A stretch of DNA of 64,000 nucleotides from Candidatus Poribacteria bacterium (GTDB lineage Bacteria; Poribacteria; WGA-4E; WGA-3G): contig JAJECN010000058.1 of assembly GCA_022821965.1 (NCBI GenBank), positions 1 to 64,000 on the forward strand. The letters run 5' to 3'. Below, piece by piece: positions 23,301 through 32,049 of the stretch. A program made the translations under genes and the position numbers. How positions within the stretch are numbered: position 1 is the stretch's first letter; the number at the start of each line of letters is the position of its first letter. The notes beneath the pieces were generated by a model. It had not been told where the DNA came from. It made no database searches and saw only the letters and a program-made list of their open reading frames with translations.

Positions 23301-24296
23301 CTAAACCCCCTGTAATTCCAAAGTATCGCTGTGGTGACATGCTACCCGAACGCCCTGTGCTACCTGACGGAGTTCTGGTGTTTCCTGTTTGCATATATCC
23401 GTCGCATAACGACACCGCGGGTGGAAATAGCATCCAGTCGGTGGCTGTGAAGGATCCGGGACATCTCCCTCAAGGCGGATATGTTCCCGTCTCCGCTGTG
23501 CATTCGGATCTGGGAGCGGCACGGCAGATATCAACGCTTCGGTGTAGGGATGTTTCGGGGATTGATAAAGGGTTTCAGCGTCGCTGATCTCCACAATTTT
23601 GCCGAGATACATGACTGCAACACGGTCGCTGATATGTTCAACAACGCTCAAGTCGTGTGCAATAAAGATATAAGAGAGATTGAATTCTTCGCGGAGTTCT
23701 GCGAGTAGGTTGAGAATCTGTGCTTGGACGGAAACATCCAATGCTGAGACCGGTTCATCTGCGACGATGAGTTCAGGTTGGAGTGCTAACGCCCGCGCAA
23801 TACCAATGCGTTGGCGTTGTCCACCGCTGAAGGCGTGTGGATAACGGCGTATATCCTGCGATTGCAAGCCTACGGATTCCAGCAGTTCAACAATTCGGTC
23901 TTGAAGTGCTGTCCCTTTTTCGGTCTGATTGACGCGCATCGGTTCTCCGACGATATCTCCTACCGTCATCCGTGGATTGAGCGAGGCGTGAGGGTCTTGA
24001 AAAATCATCTGGATGCGTCTGCGAAAGGGGCGCATCTCTCGGTGTGTCAATTTCGCCAGATCCACCTGTTCCTCGCCGAAAATGAAACTTCCACTTGTCG
24101 GTGGAATTAACCGGAGTAAACATCGACCAGCTGTCGTCTTTCCACAACCACTCTCACCAACAAGACCAAGCGTTTCACCGCTATGCACGTCGAAGCTGAT
24201 ACCATCAACCGCCTTGACATAACCGATGGTACGTTGAAAGATGCCTTTTTGTATAGGAAAGTATTTTCTGAGGTCGTTTACCTCAAGCAATTTCAT
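23301..24296 (-). CDS. Oligopeptide ABC transporter ATP-binding protein, OppF-like
   Basis: 331 residues. Walker [17 protein letters not shown]-loop [17 protein letters not shown], signature [17 protein letters not shown], Walker [15 protein letters not shown] and H-loop [13 protein letters not shown]. The C-terminal oligopeptide-specific region has [23 protein letters not shown] and a GCYFHPRC cysteine set that can bind an Fe-S cluster. The start [13 protein letters not shown] with [16 protein letters not shown] is the OppF variant. ATG at 24296 sits directly behind a leader repeat. It powers import with the OppD-like partner. Confidence 0.95.
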   Translation of the reverse strand: MKLLEVNDLRKYFPIQKGIFQRTIGYVKAVDGISFDVHSGETLGLVGESGCGKTTAGRCLLRLIPPTSGSFIFGEEQVDLAKLTHREMRPFRRRIQMIFQDPHASLNPRMTVGDIVGEPMRVNQTEKGTALQDRIVELLESVGLQSQDIRRYPHAFSGGQRQRIGIARALALQPELIVADEPVSALDVSVQAQILNLLAELREEFNLSYIFIAHDLSVVEHISDRVAVMYLGKIVEISDAETLYQSPKHPYTEALISAVPLPDPNAQRRREHIRLEGDVPDPSQPPTGCYFHPRCRYATDICKQETPELRQVAQGVRVACHHSDTLELQGV

Positions 24297-24331
24297 TTTT
24301 AATTATACCTTTCGGCTCGATGAGGTGAGTT
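24297..24331 (-). promoter_or_regulatory. Leader repeat before the OppF-like gene
   Basis: On the minus strand: CTCACCTCATCGAGCCGAAA, then GGTATAATTAAAA and ATG. It is diverged from the 15028 copy but aligns along its whole length. It provides the AAGG ribosome-binding core and also creates a TATAAT string. Confidence 0.6.
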
Positions 24332-24400
24332 CGTGAATAATGTTAATCAACGTATATCTGAAAAAACACCCAAGCAAAAACCCTGCACTAAAGAAATAAA

Positions 24401-25435
24401 TTAAAAATCTGTGTGAAGCCAGCATCGGACAGCATGCCTACAACTTTCCGCTTCCGCATTGACTATCGCGAGTTCCGGCATCTGCTCACATTCCGACATC
24501 CGTTCCGAACACCGAGGTTGGAATGAACACCCTACCGGCAGTCCCAACGGATGCGGCACTGTTCCAGGTATAGAGGGCAAGGTTTTCTGCGGTGTTTTCC
24601 CGAGGACGGGTATAGATTTTAGCAATCCCTGCGTGTAAGGATGCAGCGGATTATAGAAGATGTCATCAACGGTGCCTCTTTCGACGACACGCCCGGCGTA
24701 CATGACAACGACTTCATCAGCGAGATCCGCAATCACACCAAGATCATGGGTGATGAGCATAATCGCCATTCCCATTTCCGCCTGCAGTTCCTGCATCAGA
24801 CCGAGTACCTGTGCCTGGATCGTCACATCAAGTGCTGTTGTCGGTTCATCAGCGATGAGTAACATGGGAGAACAACAGAGTGCCATCGCAATCATGATAC
24901 GTTGACGCATACCACCGGAGAGTTGGTGCGGATATTCATCAACGCGTTGCGCAGGGGCAGGTATGCCGACGCGTGCGATCATCTCAATTGCACGCTCGCG
25001 TGCCGTTTTTTTGTCAACCTGCTCGTGCAACACAATTGCTTCGGCAATCTGGTTCCCGACAGTATAAACTGGATTGAGGGAGGTCATCGGCTCCTGGAAA
25101 ATGATGGCAATTTCGTTGCCGCGGATTTGGCGCATCAATTCACTTTTCGGGGACACCTGAGCGATATCCAGTGGTTCATCATCACCATTGCGACGAAACA
25201 GGATCTCGCCCGCTTCGATTCGTCCGGGCGATGGGACGAGTTGAAGCAGGGATAGCCCAGTGATGCTTTTCCCACAGCCACTTTCGCCGACAACGCCGAC
25301 GGTCTGTCCGGGACCGATTTCAAAACTAACATCACTTACAGCGTTCACGATGCCATCGTCTGTTGGAAAGACCGTTTTTAAACCAGAAATTTCCAGGAGC
25401 GGTTTTTCGTGAGATGTTTTTTCTACTGAAGCCAT
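24401..25435 (-). CDS. Oligopeptide ABC transporter ATP-binding protein, OppD-like
   Basis: 344 residues. Walker [22 protein letters not shown]-loop AIIFQEPMTSLNPVYTVG, signature QLSGGMRQRIMIAMALCC, Walker B LLIADEPTTALDVTIQAQVL and H-loop LITHDLGVIADLADEV. The C-terminal region has LPVGCSFQPRCSERMSECEQMP, the cysteine-rich peptide-transporter tail. It heads the operon, with the OppF-like gene about 100 bases downstream. That gap contains the leader repeat and a CCCAAGCAAAAA repeat copy near 24368. Confidence 0.95.
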   Translation of the reverse strand: MASVEKTSHEKPLLEISGLKTVFPTDDGIVNAVSDVSFEIGPGQTVGVVGESGCGKSITGLSLLQLVPSPGRIEAGEILFRRNGDDEPLDIAQVSPKSELMRQIRGNEIAIIFQEPMTSLNPVYTVGNQIAEAIVLHEQVDKKTARERAIEMIARVGIPAPAQRVDEYPHQLSGGMRQRIMIAMALCCSPMLLIADEPTTALDVTIQAQVLGLMQELQAEMGMAIMLITHDLGVIADLADEVVVMYAGRVVERGTVDDIFYNPLHPYTQGLLKSIPVLGKTPQKTLPSIPGTVPHPLGLPVGCSFQPRCSERMSECEQMPELAIVNAEAESCRHAVRCWLHTDF

Positions 25436-25550
25436 TCTCTTGGATTACCTTAGAGGGTACGCTAAACTTTAGGCAATTATACACAAAAAGCAGTCGCGTG
25501 TCAATTCTTAAATTTTGGCAAGGGTATTAAAAAAACTAAAGGAGGGTATA

Positions 25551-25572
25551 GGCGCGGTCGCTAAACCGCGCC
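25551..25572. terminator. GGCGCGGT/ACCGCGCC hairpin
   Basis: A perfect 8-bp stem (25551-25558 with 25565-25572) and a 6-base loop between the anti-sigma gene and the oligopeptide operon. On the minus strand it is followed 13-20 bases later by a T-rich run, so it may end the sigma/anti-sigma transcript. It also resembles short palindromes scattered elsewhere in the window. Confidence 0.5.
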
Positions 25573-25640
25573 GGGGCAAAAGGAAGGATTTCGAGAGTCC
25601 CCGTCGAAAATGAATGCGCTCACAAACCGGAACTATAATC

Positions 25641-26360
25641 TTACAACGCCGTTTTAATATGATTCCAAAATACAGTAAGTTTCTCGCTCGCACCATCTTG
25701 CGAATAGTTGACGACGCTGGCTTCACCTGTCTGCTTTTCGTAACCTGGGGTATCGGTGTGCCACATCCTCGACGCATCTGGCGTTGCACTGAAGAAATAA
25801 TCAGGATCGTGTTGAACAGTAGTTATCGATTGCTGTTGCGTGTGTATGTCCTCCACTTTTGTATTGGTGTCTTTAATCACTGCCCATGGAGACGGTGAGA
25901 TTTTGACGTATTGGAGCCGTGTTTTTTCCATCGCAGTTAAGTCGAACTCTGGTTCTATTGGGTCTGTAAAGAACGCAACTTTGAGGACAAAACCGGAAGC
26001 AACGAGATAGAAAAGCGGGGCAATAGCGTTGACAAATTTCGGAGAAAGTTCCAACTTCAAGCGGTCAAAACACCACGCTAACGGATTCGCGAAGAACGCG
26101 AGTTGTCGTCGTCGGTGGAGTTGCCGGACGCGTTGTTGAATGTTCCCTACTAATTCTGGCGGTGGAATCGGTGCCTCTGCGTTCTCCAATATATTCGCGG
26201 TGTTCCACAACGCTTCGTATTCCATCTGGCATTCTGGACAGGTCCGTAGATGTTCCAAAAGCGCCCGCCGTGAAACTTCCTCAGAAATTGGATCTGCCAT
26301 CTGAGCATCCTTTTTCACGACAAGATGCGGTAGATTGTTAAGAGTTTGTTCGCAATTCAT
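25641..26360 (-). CDS. Anti-sigma factor with zinc-finger N-terminus
   Basis: 239 residues. An N-terminal ZAS-like finger is formed by H36/C40/C43 (LEHLRTCPECQMEYEAL). A single membrane segment follows near the middle (IAPLFYLVASGFVLKVAFF), with a soluble extracytoplasmic tail rich in H, D and Q. The gene begins 16 bases after the sigma factor gene. The product would hold the sigma factor at the membrane until an envelope signal arrives. The zinc finger lacks some of the usual first-half spacing, so metal binding is likely but not certain. Confidence 0.85.
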   Translation of the reverse strand: MNCEQTLNNLPHLVVKKDAQMADPISEEVSRRALLEHLRTCPECQMEYEALWNTANILENAEAPIPPPELVGNIQQRVRQLHRRRQLAFFANPLAWCFDRLKLELSPKFVNAIAPLFYLVASGFVLKVAFFTDPIEPEFDLTAMEKTRLQYVKISPSPWAVIKDTNTKVEDIHTQQQSITTVQHDPDYFFSATPDASRMWHTDTPGYEKQTGEASVVNYSQDGASEKLTVFWNHIKTAL

Positions 26361-26376
26361 TGAGATACTCCCTTCC

Positions 26377-26934
26377 TTAGAGATAATATTTGCTCAACTT
26401 CCGCTTGAGATTTTTCAGTGCCTGATTCAACCGTGAAGCCACAGTGCCTTCTGAGCACTTTAAGATATCAGCAATTTCCCGGTATTTAAGGTGCTGCATA
26501 TAATAAAGTGTGACGACCTCGCGTTGCTTTGCTGGTAAACGATTAATAGCACCCTGGACCACCTCGCTCTGCTCGGTCTTAATCACCGACCGTTCAGGTG
26601 AGTCCTCTTCAGAAGCTGCGCTATCAATCTCTGTTTCTCTGGTGTAAGCGGTAAGCTTGCGTTCATGCGATTGCGATTTACGAATATGCTGTTGGCACGT
26701 ATTGATGCCGATACTATATAACCATGTCCCGAACTGCGACTGAAACCGAAACGATTTAATTGATTTGTATGCCTCTAAAAACGTTTCCTGCGTTGCATCA
26801 GCGGCATCTTCTGGATTACCAAGCATCCGGTAGGCAAGCCCATAAATCTTTGAATGATGCCGATTGACGAGCTCGTTGAATGCCTCGGCATCGCCTTCTA
26901 CTGTTTGGTGTACATATACATCATCAGGAATCAT
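26377..26934 (-). CDS. ECF-type sigma-70 family RNA polymerase sigma factor
   Basis: 185 residues with region 2 (FNELVNRHHSKIYGLAYRML, ATQETFLEAYKSIKSF with the GTWLYSIGINTC end) and region 4 (LPAKQREVVTLYYMQHLKY followed by the helix-turn-helix YREIADILKCSEGTVASRL). There is no region 1 or 3, which places it in the ECF group. It is paired with the anti-sigma gene downstream. Two 31-base direct repeats lie upstream (26965 and 27042) and could be the autoregulated promoter or an operator. Confidence 0.94.
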   Translation of the reverse strand: MIPDDVYVHQTVEGDAEAFNELVNRHHSKIYGLAYRMLGNPEDAADATQETFLEAYKSIKSFRFQSQFGTWLYSIGINTCQQHIRKSQSHERKLTAYTRETEIDSAASEEDSPERSVIKTEQSEVVQGAINRLPAKQREVVTLYYMQHLKYREIADILKCSEGTVASRLNQALKNLKRKLSKYYL

Positions 26935-26964
26935 ATCATACCCGCTTTGTCAGTATCTTATCTG

Positions 26965-26995
26965 GTTTGTTGCCTCAGGATTGATTTCCCTTCAA
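26965..26995 (-). promoter_or_regulatory. Direct repeat 1 upstream of the sigma factor gene
   Basis: Minus strand: TTGAAGGGAAATCAATCCTG followed by AGGCAACAAAC, about 30 bases before the sigma gene start. It matches repeat 2 at 24 of 31 positions. Confidence 0.5.
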
Positions 26996-27041
26996 TTTTT
27001 TTAGAAGGGTAGATCGTACATACAAACCGCGATGTTGTTTA

Positions 27042-27072
27042 GTTTGTTGTATCGGAATCAATTTTCCTTCAA
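27042..27072 (-). promoter_or_regulatory. Direct repeat 2 upstream of the sigma factor gene
   Basis: Minus strand: TTGAAGGAAAATTGATTCCG followed by ATACAACAAAC. It is spaced 77 bases from repeat 1, and both are preceded by a T/A-rich run. I see no gene in 26935-27190. Confidence 0.5.
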
Positions 27073-27190
27073 GTTTTTTTATTTTCTCTCGTTTTTGAGG
27101 GTGGAGAAAGGAAACTGCGAACTAATTATCTGTATTATCATTAGTTTTCTGGCGAACGCCACGGATGACAGGGTCCAGCAAGCAGCAGTG

Positions 27191-27754
27191 TCAAACTTCA
27201 CACGCCGCACAGACCAAGGCAAAGCGTTTGGCACCGTTCGTCTCAAACTCGGTTTCGTAATCGTGACTGACCGGCACATTTGACGCGCCACACCAATCGC
27301 ATCGCCCAGAAAAGGTGTGCGCTTTCTGTCCCAACAGCATCTCCTTCTGTTCTTCAATTTTTCGGGTCGCAGCGATGAGGTCAAGTGCATTTTGGCGAAG
27401 CTTTTCATCGGTCTCCTCTTTGGCGATCTTTTCAAGGAGCGGTTGCAGTCTCGGATCGTTCGGATTCCCGCCGTCCTCGAGTGTATGCCACGCGGCTTTG
27501 CGGACACGCAGATCGGAGTCAACCAACCCTTTGTAAAGTGCTACCCAAACTTTGTCAACGCTTTTCCGAACATGACAGGGACAGAGATTATCCATCGCTT
27601 CGACGCGATCATCCGGGTTGGAAGAATACGCGAGAGAGAGGTAGTATTCTACCTCATTACCGCGCAACCTATCTTCACGACGACGATGCGCTTTTTTCTG
27701 GTACTTGTTCATGCCTCTCATCTTTTTTTGCTTCGGAATTCCATGTTTTGGCAT
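27191..27754 (-). CDS. HEAT-repeat protein with C-terminal zinc finger
   Basis: 187 residues. A very basic N-terminus (KHGIPKQKKMRGMNKYQKKA, then HRRREDRL) would suit nucleic-acid or ribosome binding. Helical repeats follow (DDRVEAMDNLCPCHVRK, DSDLRVRKAAWHTLEDGG, DEKLRQNALDLIAATRKI). The C-terminus has CDWCGASN...CAACEV, a four-cysteine zinc site. Composition and order suggest an adaptor; no enzymatic motif is seen. It parallels the zinc-ribbon/HEAT protein at 247-693 with the modules swapped. Confidence 0.75.
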   Translation of the reverse strand: MPKHGIPKQKKMRGMNKYQKKAHRRREDRLRGNEVEYYLSLAYSSNPDDRVEAMDNLCPCHVRKSVDKVWVALYKGLVDSDLRVRKAAWHTLEDGGNPNDPRLQPLLEKIAKEETDEKLRQNALDLIAATRKIEEQKEMLLGQKAHTFSGRCDWCGASNVPVSHDYETEFETNGAKRFALVCAACEV

Positions 27755-27863
27755 CTGTTTCCTCCGTTATTAGAGCGAATTTCGTCTTTCTCTTCTGCCA
27801 CGATTTTTTTTACTTCTTCAATCATGACAAAACTCCTTCAAGAAACACCAGCATGGTGTGTGC

Positions 27864-29216
27864 TTACCACTTTGTCGAGTTTATAAGGTCTTCAACTTCA
27901 TCAATCTCTTTCGGAACACCGCTTGTTAACACCTCACAACCGGTCTCAGTGACGAGGATATCGTCCTCTATGCGGACACCGATACCTAAGTAGGCTGGCG
28001 GAACATTCCCTCTATCTTCAGCGATATAAAGCCCCGGTTCAATCGTCATCACCATCCCGGGTTGGAAGGTTTTGAAATCACCGCTCGATTCGTGGACACA
28101 ATTGACATCGTGTACATCTAAACCGAGCATGTGTCCGACGCGGTACATGTAAAACTTTCGGTATTTCTCTTTTTCTATTAATTGCTTCGCTTTTCCTTTG
28201 AGCAGACCGAGACTGAGCATACCCTCCGTCAACAACTCAATCGATTCTTGGTGTGGTTCGTCAATAGAAACACCGGGACGGATACAGTCAATAATGGCAT
28301 AATGCGCTTCAAGGACAAGCTGATAGATTTCTCTCTGTGCGTCAGTGAAAGTGCCATTTGCGGGGAAGGTGCGGGTTACATCGCCGGAGTAGCGTTCGTA
28401 TTCTGCGCCTGCGTCAATAAGTACGAGCGTGTTGTCTTCAATTCGGCAGTCATTCGTTGTGTAGTGGAGCGTCGTCGCGTTTCCGCCACTCGCAACAATA
28501 GTAGGAAAAGCTGCACCGTTCGCGCCGTTCATACGGAATGTCGAATCAACGAGAGCCTCCAACTCGTACTCATACAGCCCTGGTCGAATCGCCTTCATTG
28601 CCGCAACGTGACCGGCGGCTGTAATTTCCGTCGCCAATCGGAGACGTTGTTGTTCCGTCTCATTTTTGATTAACCGCAGTTCACTGAGAATCGGACTCGG
28701 GTCAACCAGCGTGTCAAACCCTTTCCCAGAGCGAATTCGTGACCTGACAGACTGCGTGAAGCGCGTAAGGATTTCGGTATCAACATCTTGATTGGAACCA
28801 AGGGTATAGTAAAGTCTTTCAGCACCCTGTAGATACTTCCCGATTTTTTCACTGAATTTCTCTATTGAATAGGCTTTATCCGCCCCATAGTGTCTACGAG
28901 CATTCTTAACGCCGACGCGCTTACCATTCCATATCTCCGCCTGTCTGTTTTTTGGGCGGACGAAAAGAATATATTGGTGCTTCGGATGATCAGGCGCGAT
29001 GACACAGATCGACTCCGGTTCTTCAAACCCCGTCAAGTAATAAAAATTCGGATCCGGACGATACACATATTCGGTGTCGTGATTCCATATTGCCGGTGGT
29101 GCACTGGCGAAGATAGCGACCCCTCCAGGTCCCATTTTTTCAATGAAGGCTTTGCGATTCTGCTTATGCAAGCCGTTTCCTCCTATAAAGATGTCGTAAT
29201 TGTTAGAGATACTCAA
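27864..29216 (-). CDS. Xaa-Pro aminopeptidase (M24B family)
   Basis: 450 residues, the size of PepP. The N-terminal domain contains PNFYYLTGFEEPESICVI. The catalytic pita-bread domain supplies five metal ligands: D in LIDAGAEYERY, D in SGDVTRTFP, H in YRVGHMLGLDVHD, E in MTIEPGLYI and E in GVRIEDDILVT. It removes N-terminal residues preceding proline. Its start lies inside the 3' end of the AstE/AspA-like gene (14-base overlap), so both are probably translated together. A possible peptide-use link with the opp operon nearby is inference. Confidence 0.93.
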   Translation of the reverse strand: MSISNNYDIFIGGNGLHKQNRKAFIEKMGPGGVAIFASAPPAIWNHDTEYVYRPDPNFYYLTGFEEPESICVIAPDHPKHQYILFVRPKNRQAEIWNGKRVGVKNARRHYGADKAYSIEKFSEKIGKYLQGAERLYYTLGSNQDVDTEILTRFTQSVRSRIRSGKGFDTLVDPSPILSELRLIKNETEQQRLRLATEITAAGHVAAMKAIRPGLYEYELEALVDSTFRMNGANGAAFPTIVASGGNATTLHYTTNDCRIEDNTLVLIDAGAEYERYSGDVTRTFPANGTFTDAQREIYQLVLEAHYAIIDCIRPGVSIDEPHQESIELLTEGMLSLGLLKGKAKQLIEKEKYRKFYMYRVGHMLGLDVHDVNCVHESSGDFKTFQPGMVMTIEPGLYIAEDRGNVPPAYLGIGVRIEDDILVTETGCEVLTSGVPKEIDEVEDLINSTKW

Positions 29217-30189
29217 TGGGTGTCCCGATTTTTCCGATGATGCCCCCGCTCGCTACCATTGGATAGACGGGCTTTGCCCAGAAAACACCATCGACTGGGG
29301 CACGGACGGATTCTCGGACATTGCCGAACACGTCACAGATGTCAGCAACATGTTGATACATCGCAAGTTGCTCATACAACTCCGCTTTGTAATAAACAAA
29401 CCCACCTTCATTGCTGAGGAGCGGTACGAATTTTTTAACAACGATTTGCCGCTCAGGAATCTGCGGTGTTCCAGCAATGAATTTATAGTATTGCAGGACA
29501 TTGAACACACCACGCACGCCTTTTTCGATGCTCTCCACATCCCATCCGTGGGTTCCTCCCAATTCGGGATCGATGGTGGGAATGCCGAGCTCTGGTGCCG
29601 CTTGTGCGAGTTGTCCGTCCGGTCCCTTCTGATTGAGAATATGTCCTATGCCGAAGACACGTGCAAGTTCAAGGCATTCATTATGTAGGGCATGCTTTCC
29701 GTCAACACGGACACGTACTTCATCAATCATCGGGTGTACGCCGCCTTGGTGCAGGTCGAGGCAGTAATCGGCTTGTTTAATAGCGCGCTGAAATAGGTGA
29801 TAGGCTATCCGCTCGCTCGATGTCCCGTCCCGTTTCCCTGGGAAACATCGGTTCATCTTGCGGTTATCCACGGGGTTTAGTGCCTGTTTCGTGTGAAATG
29901 CGTGGAAGTTGACGAGCGGAACGGCGATAATCCTGCCGTGCAACTGCTCGGGCGTGATCGTAGAGAGCACCTTGTGAATAACAGCAATTCCATTGAGTTC
30001 GTCTCCATCACTGATCGCTTGGATGTAGAGCGTTTTACCGGGGTACCTCCCGTTGATTAGGACAACAGGCAGCCGGACAGCCGTCCCGTCAGGCATGCTG
30101 CCGACCTTGATATGTCCTTCCATCCGAGTTCCGGGTTCGGCGACTAATTGCCCAACTACCAGTTGACTATGGCGAATCTTATTCCTCAT
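29203..30189 (-). CDS. Succinylglutamate desuccinylase/aspartoacylase family protein
   Basis: 328 residues from the ATG at 30189; an in-frame ATG 12 codons earlier is possible. Zinc site: INGRYPGKTLYIQAISDGDE in place of the H-x-x-E of carboxypeptidases (here D-x-x-E), and DLHQGG with the third ligand H. Also NFHAFHTKQALNPVDNRKMN and RCFPGK for substrate binding. The C-terminal beta domain ends in GGIIGKIG. Members deacylate N-acyl amino acids, and the divergent first ligand set is common in the uncharacterised subgroup. It leads the two-gene unit with the M24 peptidase. Confidence 0.88.
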   Translation of the reverse strand: MRNKIRHSQLVVGQLVAEPGTRMEGHIKVGSMPDGTAVRLPVVLINGRYPGKTLYIQAISDGDELNGIAVIHKVLSTITPEQLHGRIIAVPLVNFHAFHTKQALNPVDNRKMNRCFPGKRDGTSSERIAYHLFQRAIKQADYCLDLHQGGVHPMIDEVRVRVDGKHALHNECLELARVFGIGHILNQKGPDGQLAQAAPELGIPTIDPELGGTHGWDVESIEKGVRGVFNVLQYYKFIAGTPQIPERQIVVKKFVPLLSNEGGFVYYKAELYEQLAMYQHVADICDVFGNVRESVRAPVDGVFWAKPVYPMVASGGIIGKIGTPIEYL

Positions 30190-30234
30190 AGGGGTTATTT
30201 TAGCACAATTGGGAAAAAGAATCAAAAGTTTTAT

Positions 30235-30416
30235 TGGCTATCAGTGCTATCAGTTGTCAGTTATTTATAGTTTTCAGTTATCGGTTATCAGTTAAGTAAA
30301 ACAGTCCTTGGAACAGCTACGTTTTCTGTGAAGGTTCCACGGCAAACCTCTTTAACTGAAAACTGAAAGGTTTTTTCGCAGAAAAATCGAACTCATAACT
30401 GATGACCGATAACTAC
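30235..30416. repeat. Palindromic MITE-like element, copy 5
   Basis: The left arm begins GCTATCAGTGCTATCAGTTG; the right arm ends CTGATGACCGATAACT. Internal pairs include TTAACTGAAAACTGAAAGG against CAGTTATCGGTTATCAGTT. It separates divergently transcribed aspartoacylase-like and rpiA genes. Confidence 0.65.
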
Positions 30417-30463
30417 ATAAAAACTTGATTTCAAGGGTATCTTCTGGTAAACTAATATACATC

Positions 30464-31153
30464 ATGAACACTGAAAATCAGAAAAAGATTGCTGCAGAAA
30501 AAGCGACAGAGAGTATCCAATCGGGCATGGTTGTCGGATTAGGAACGGGTTCCACCGTCTATTACGCGCTCCTGAAACTCGGCACGATGGCGCGAGAAGG
30601 ACTTGATATTATCGGTATTCCTACTTCCGAGGGGACCGAGAAAATCGCATTAGAACAAAAGATACCACTCACAACGCTCGCGACACACTCTACCATTGAT
30701 CTGACGATTGACGGTGCCGATGAGGTCGATAAAGACCTCAACCTCATCAAAGGTGGTGGCGCAGCACTCGTCAGGGAAAAGATTATCGCCAACGCGTCGC
30801 AAAAAATACTGATTGTCGTTGATGAAAGTAAGGTGTCACGTGTTCTCGGCACGACGTTTCCGCTTCCTGTCGAAATTGTGCGGTTTGGGTGGGAAGCCAC
30901 GCAAACTGAGGTCAATCGGATTTGTGGAAGGTCAACGTTACGCGTCGCATCCACTCAGGACGGCAAGCAAAACCCGCTAATCACCGACAACAGTAATTAT
31001 ATCCTCGACTGCCATTTTGATGGTATCCTGGCACCGGCAGAGGTTGAACTGCAGCTAAACAATATTCCGGGCGTGGTGGAGAACGGGATTTTCGTCAACC
31101 GTGCTGACAAGATTATTATCGGTACGTCCTCCGGTATCCAGTATATGGGGTAA
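30464..31153 (+). CDS. rpiA: Ribose-5-phosphate isomerase A
   Basis: 229 residues from the internal ATG (NTENQKKIAAEKATESIQ follows). The alternative TTG 13 codons earlier has no support. Landmarks: VGLGTGSTVYYALLKLG, TIDGADEVDKDLNLIKGGGA with catalytic Asp and Lys, and IVVDESKVSRVLG. It interconverts ribose-5-phosphate and ribulose-5-phosphate in the pentose phosphate pathway. The next gene, a beta-barrel protein, starts 5 bases after the stop, though no functional link is evident. Confidence 0.96.
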   Translation: MNTENQKKIAAEKATESIQSGMVVGLGTGSTVYYALLKLGTMAREGLDIIGIPTSEGTEKIALEQKIPLTTLATHSTIDLTIDGADEVDKDLNLIKGGGAALVREKIIANASQKILIVVDESKVSRVLGTTFPLPVEIVRFGWEATQTEVNRICGRSTLRVASTQDGKQNPLITDNSNYILDCHFDGILAPAEVELQLNNIPGVVENGIFVNRADKIIIGTSSGIQYMG

Positions 31154-31158
31154 CATTA

Positions 31159-32049
31159 ATGGTTCGACACCTGACTTTGCTTTTCCTCCTCATTTCAGCA
31201 TCCATCACGGTTTCTAACCCAGTCAGGGGTGAAATATTCACGGAAAGTGGGTTGGTGGATATACCAACGGGTAATGTATTGAAACACGGGATATTCGGGG
31301 CAAGCACGTATATCGCCTTCCAACATCCTTCTGAAAATACATCCCTAACTAACGAGAATAACGCCCTCGGCGATGCCGTTGCGGTTCGCCTTAATTTTGG
31401 GCTGCTCGATCGGGTTGAAATTGGACTGACACATCTGTGGAATGAACACGGTTCTGAACCTTCCACCGAACGGACTGGAAATCTGAAAGTGCAACTCTTA
31501 AGGGAACAAGAGGTTGGGGCAATTCCGAGTGTGGCGATAGGGATTGAGAACGTCGGCAATAAACTTCTTCCATGGGACTCGGAAGCGGAAGCAAATGAAA
31601 CCCCTTCAGCGTTTCTTGCGATCAGTAAAACCTTTAACTTGCCGCGGATTCACCAATTCTCTGGACACATCGGTATGGGGACGCAGCGTTTTGCGCTTGA
31701 GGAAAGCCCTATGGGTCTATTTGTTGGGTTGAGCAAGGAATTTCAACCGGCTTTCGCGAGAGGTGATATTACGACGAGTTTGGAATTCGATGGGACAGGT
31801 GTGAACGCGGGGCTGCGGTATATCACGTCAAGTGGACTTCAGGTCGCACTCGGTGCCGAGACGTTGAACAACCCAGACGAATTAAACTATCTCGTTGTCG
31901 TCTCATGGTCAAATGAGCAGATGCTTGAACAGATCAAGGAAACGAGACGACTCATCACACAAGCAACAAAACTTATAATCGAGGCAAAACGCGCGATTGC
32001 TGAGATAAGAAAAGTGGATAAAACTACTGAGACACCTTCGCCTCAATAG
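31159..32049 (+). CDS. Outer-membrane beta-barrel protein, YjbH-like
   Basis: 296 residues. Signal peptide (LTLLFLLISASITVSNPVRG), then FTESGLVDIPTGNVLKHG, a hallmark of the small YjbH-like barrel family, and repeated amphipathic strands (LLDRVEIGLTHLW, SVAIGIENVG, SSGLQVALGAET). The C-terminal 45 residues switch to a helical, coiled-coil-like tail (LIIEAKRAIAEIRKVDK), unlike a typical barrel end. It is immediately downstream of rpiA and overlaps the convergent OmpA-like gene by 26 bases. Confidence 0.75.
   Translation: MVRHLTLLFLLISASITVSNPVRGEIFTESGLVDIPTGNVLKHGIFGASTYIAFQHPSENTSLTNENNALGDAVAVRLNFGLLDRVEIGLTHLWNEHGSEPSTERTGNLKVQLLREQEVGAIPSVAIGIENVGNKLLPWDSEAEANETPSAFLAISKTFNLPRIHQFSGHIGMGTQRFALEESPMGLFVGLSKEFQPAFARGDITTSLEFDGTGVNAGLRYITSSGLQVALGAETLNNPDELNYLVVVSWSNEQMLEQIKETRRLITQATKLIIEAKRAIAEIRKVDKTTETPSPQ

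Noticed and set aside
23299-23433. N-terminal extension of the MNT-HEPN gene
   Set aside because: The extra 45 codons lie inside the OppF-like gene in another frame; a good ATG follows its stop by two bases.
27317-27993. Long plus-strand frames opposite the HEAT-repeat gene
   Set aside because: They are antisense shadows of a gene with clear domain structure and have no supporting start signals.
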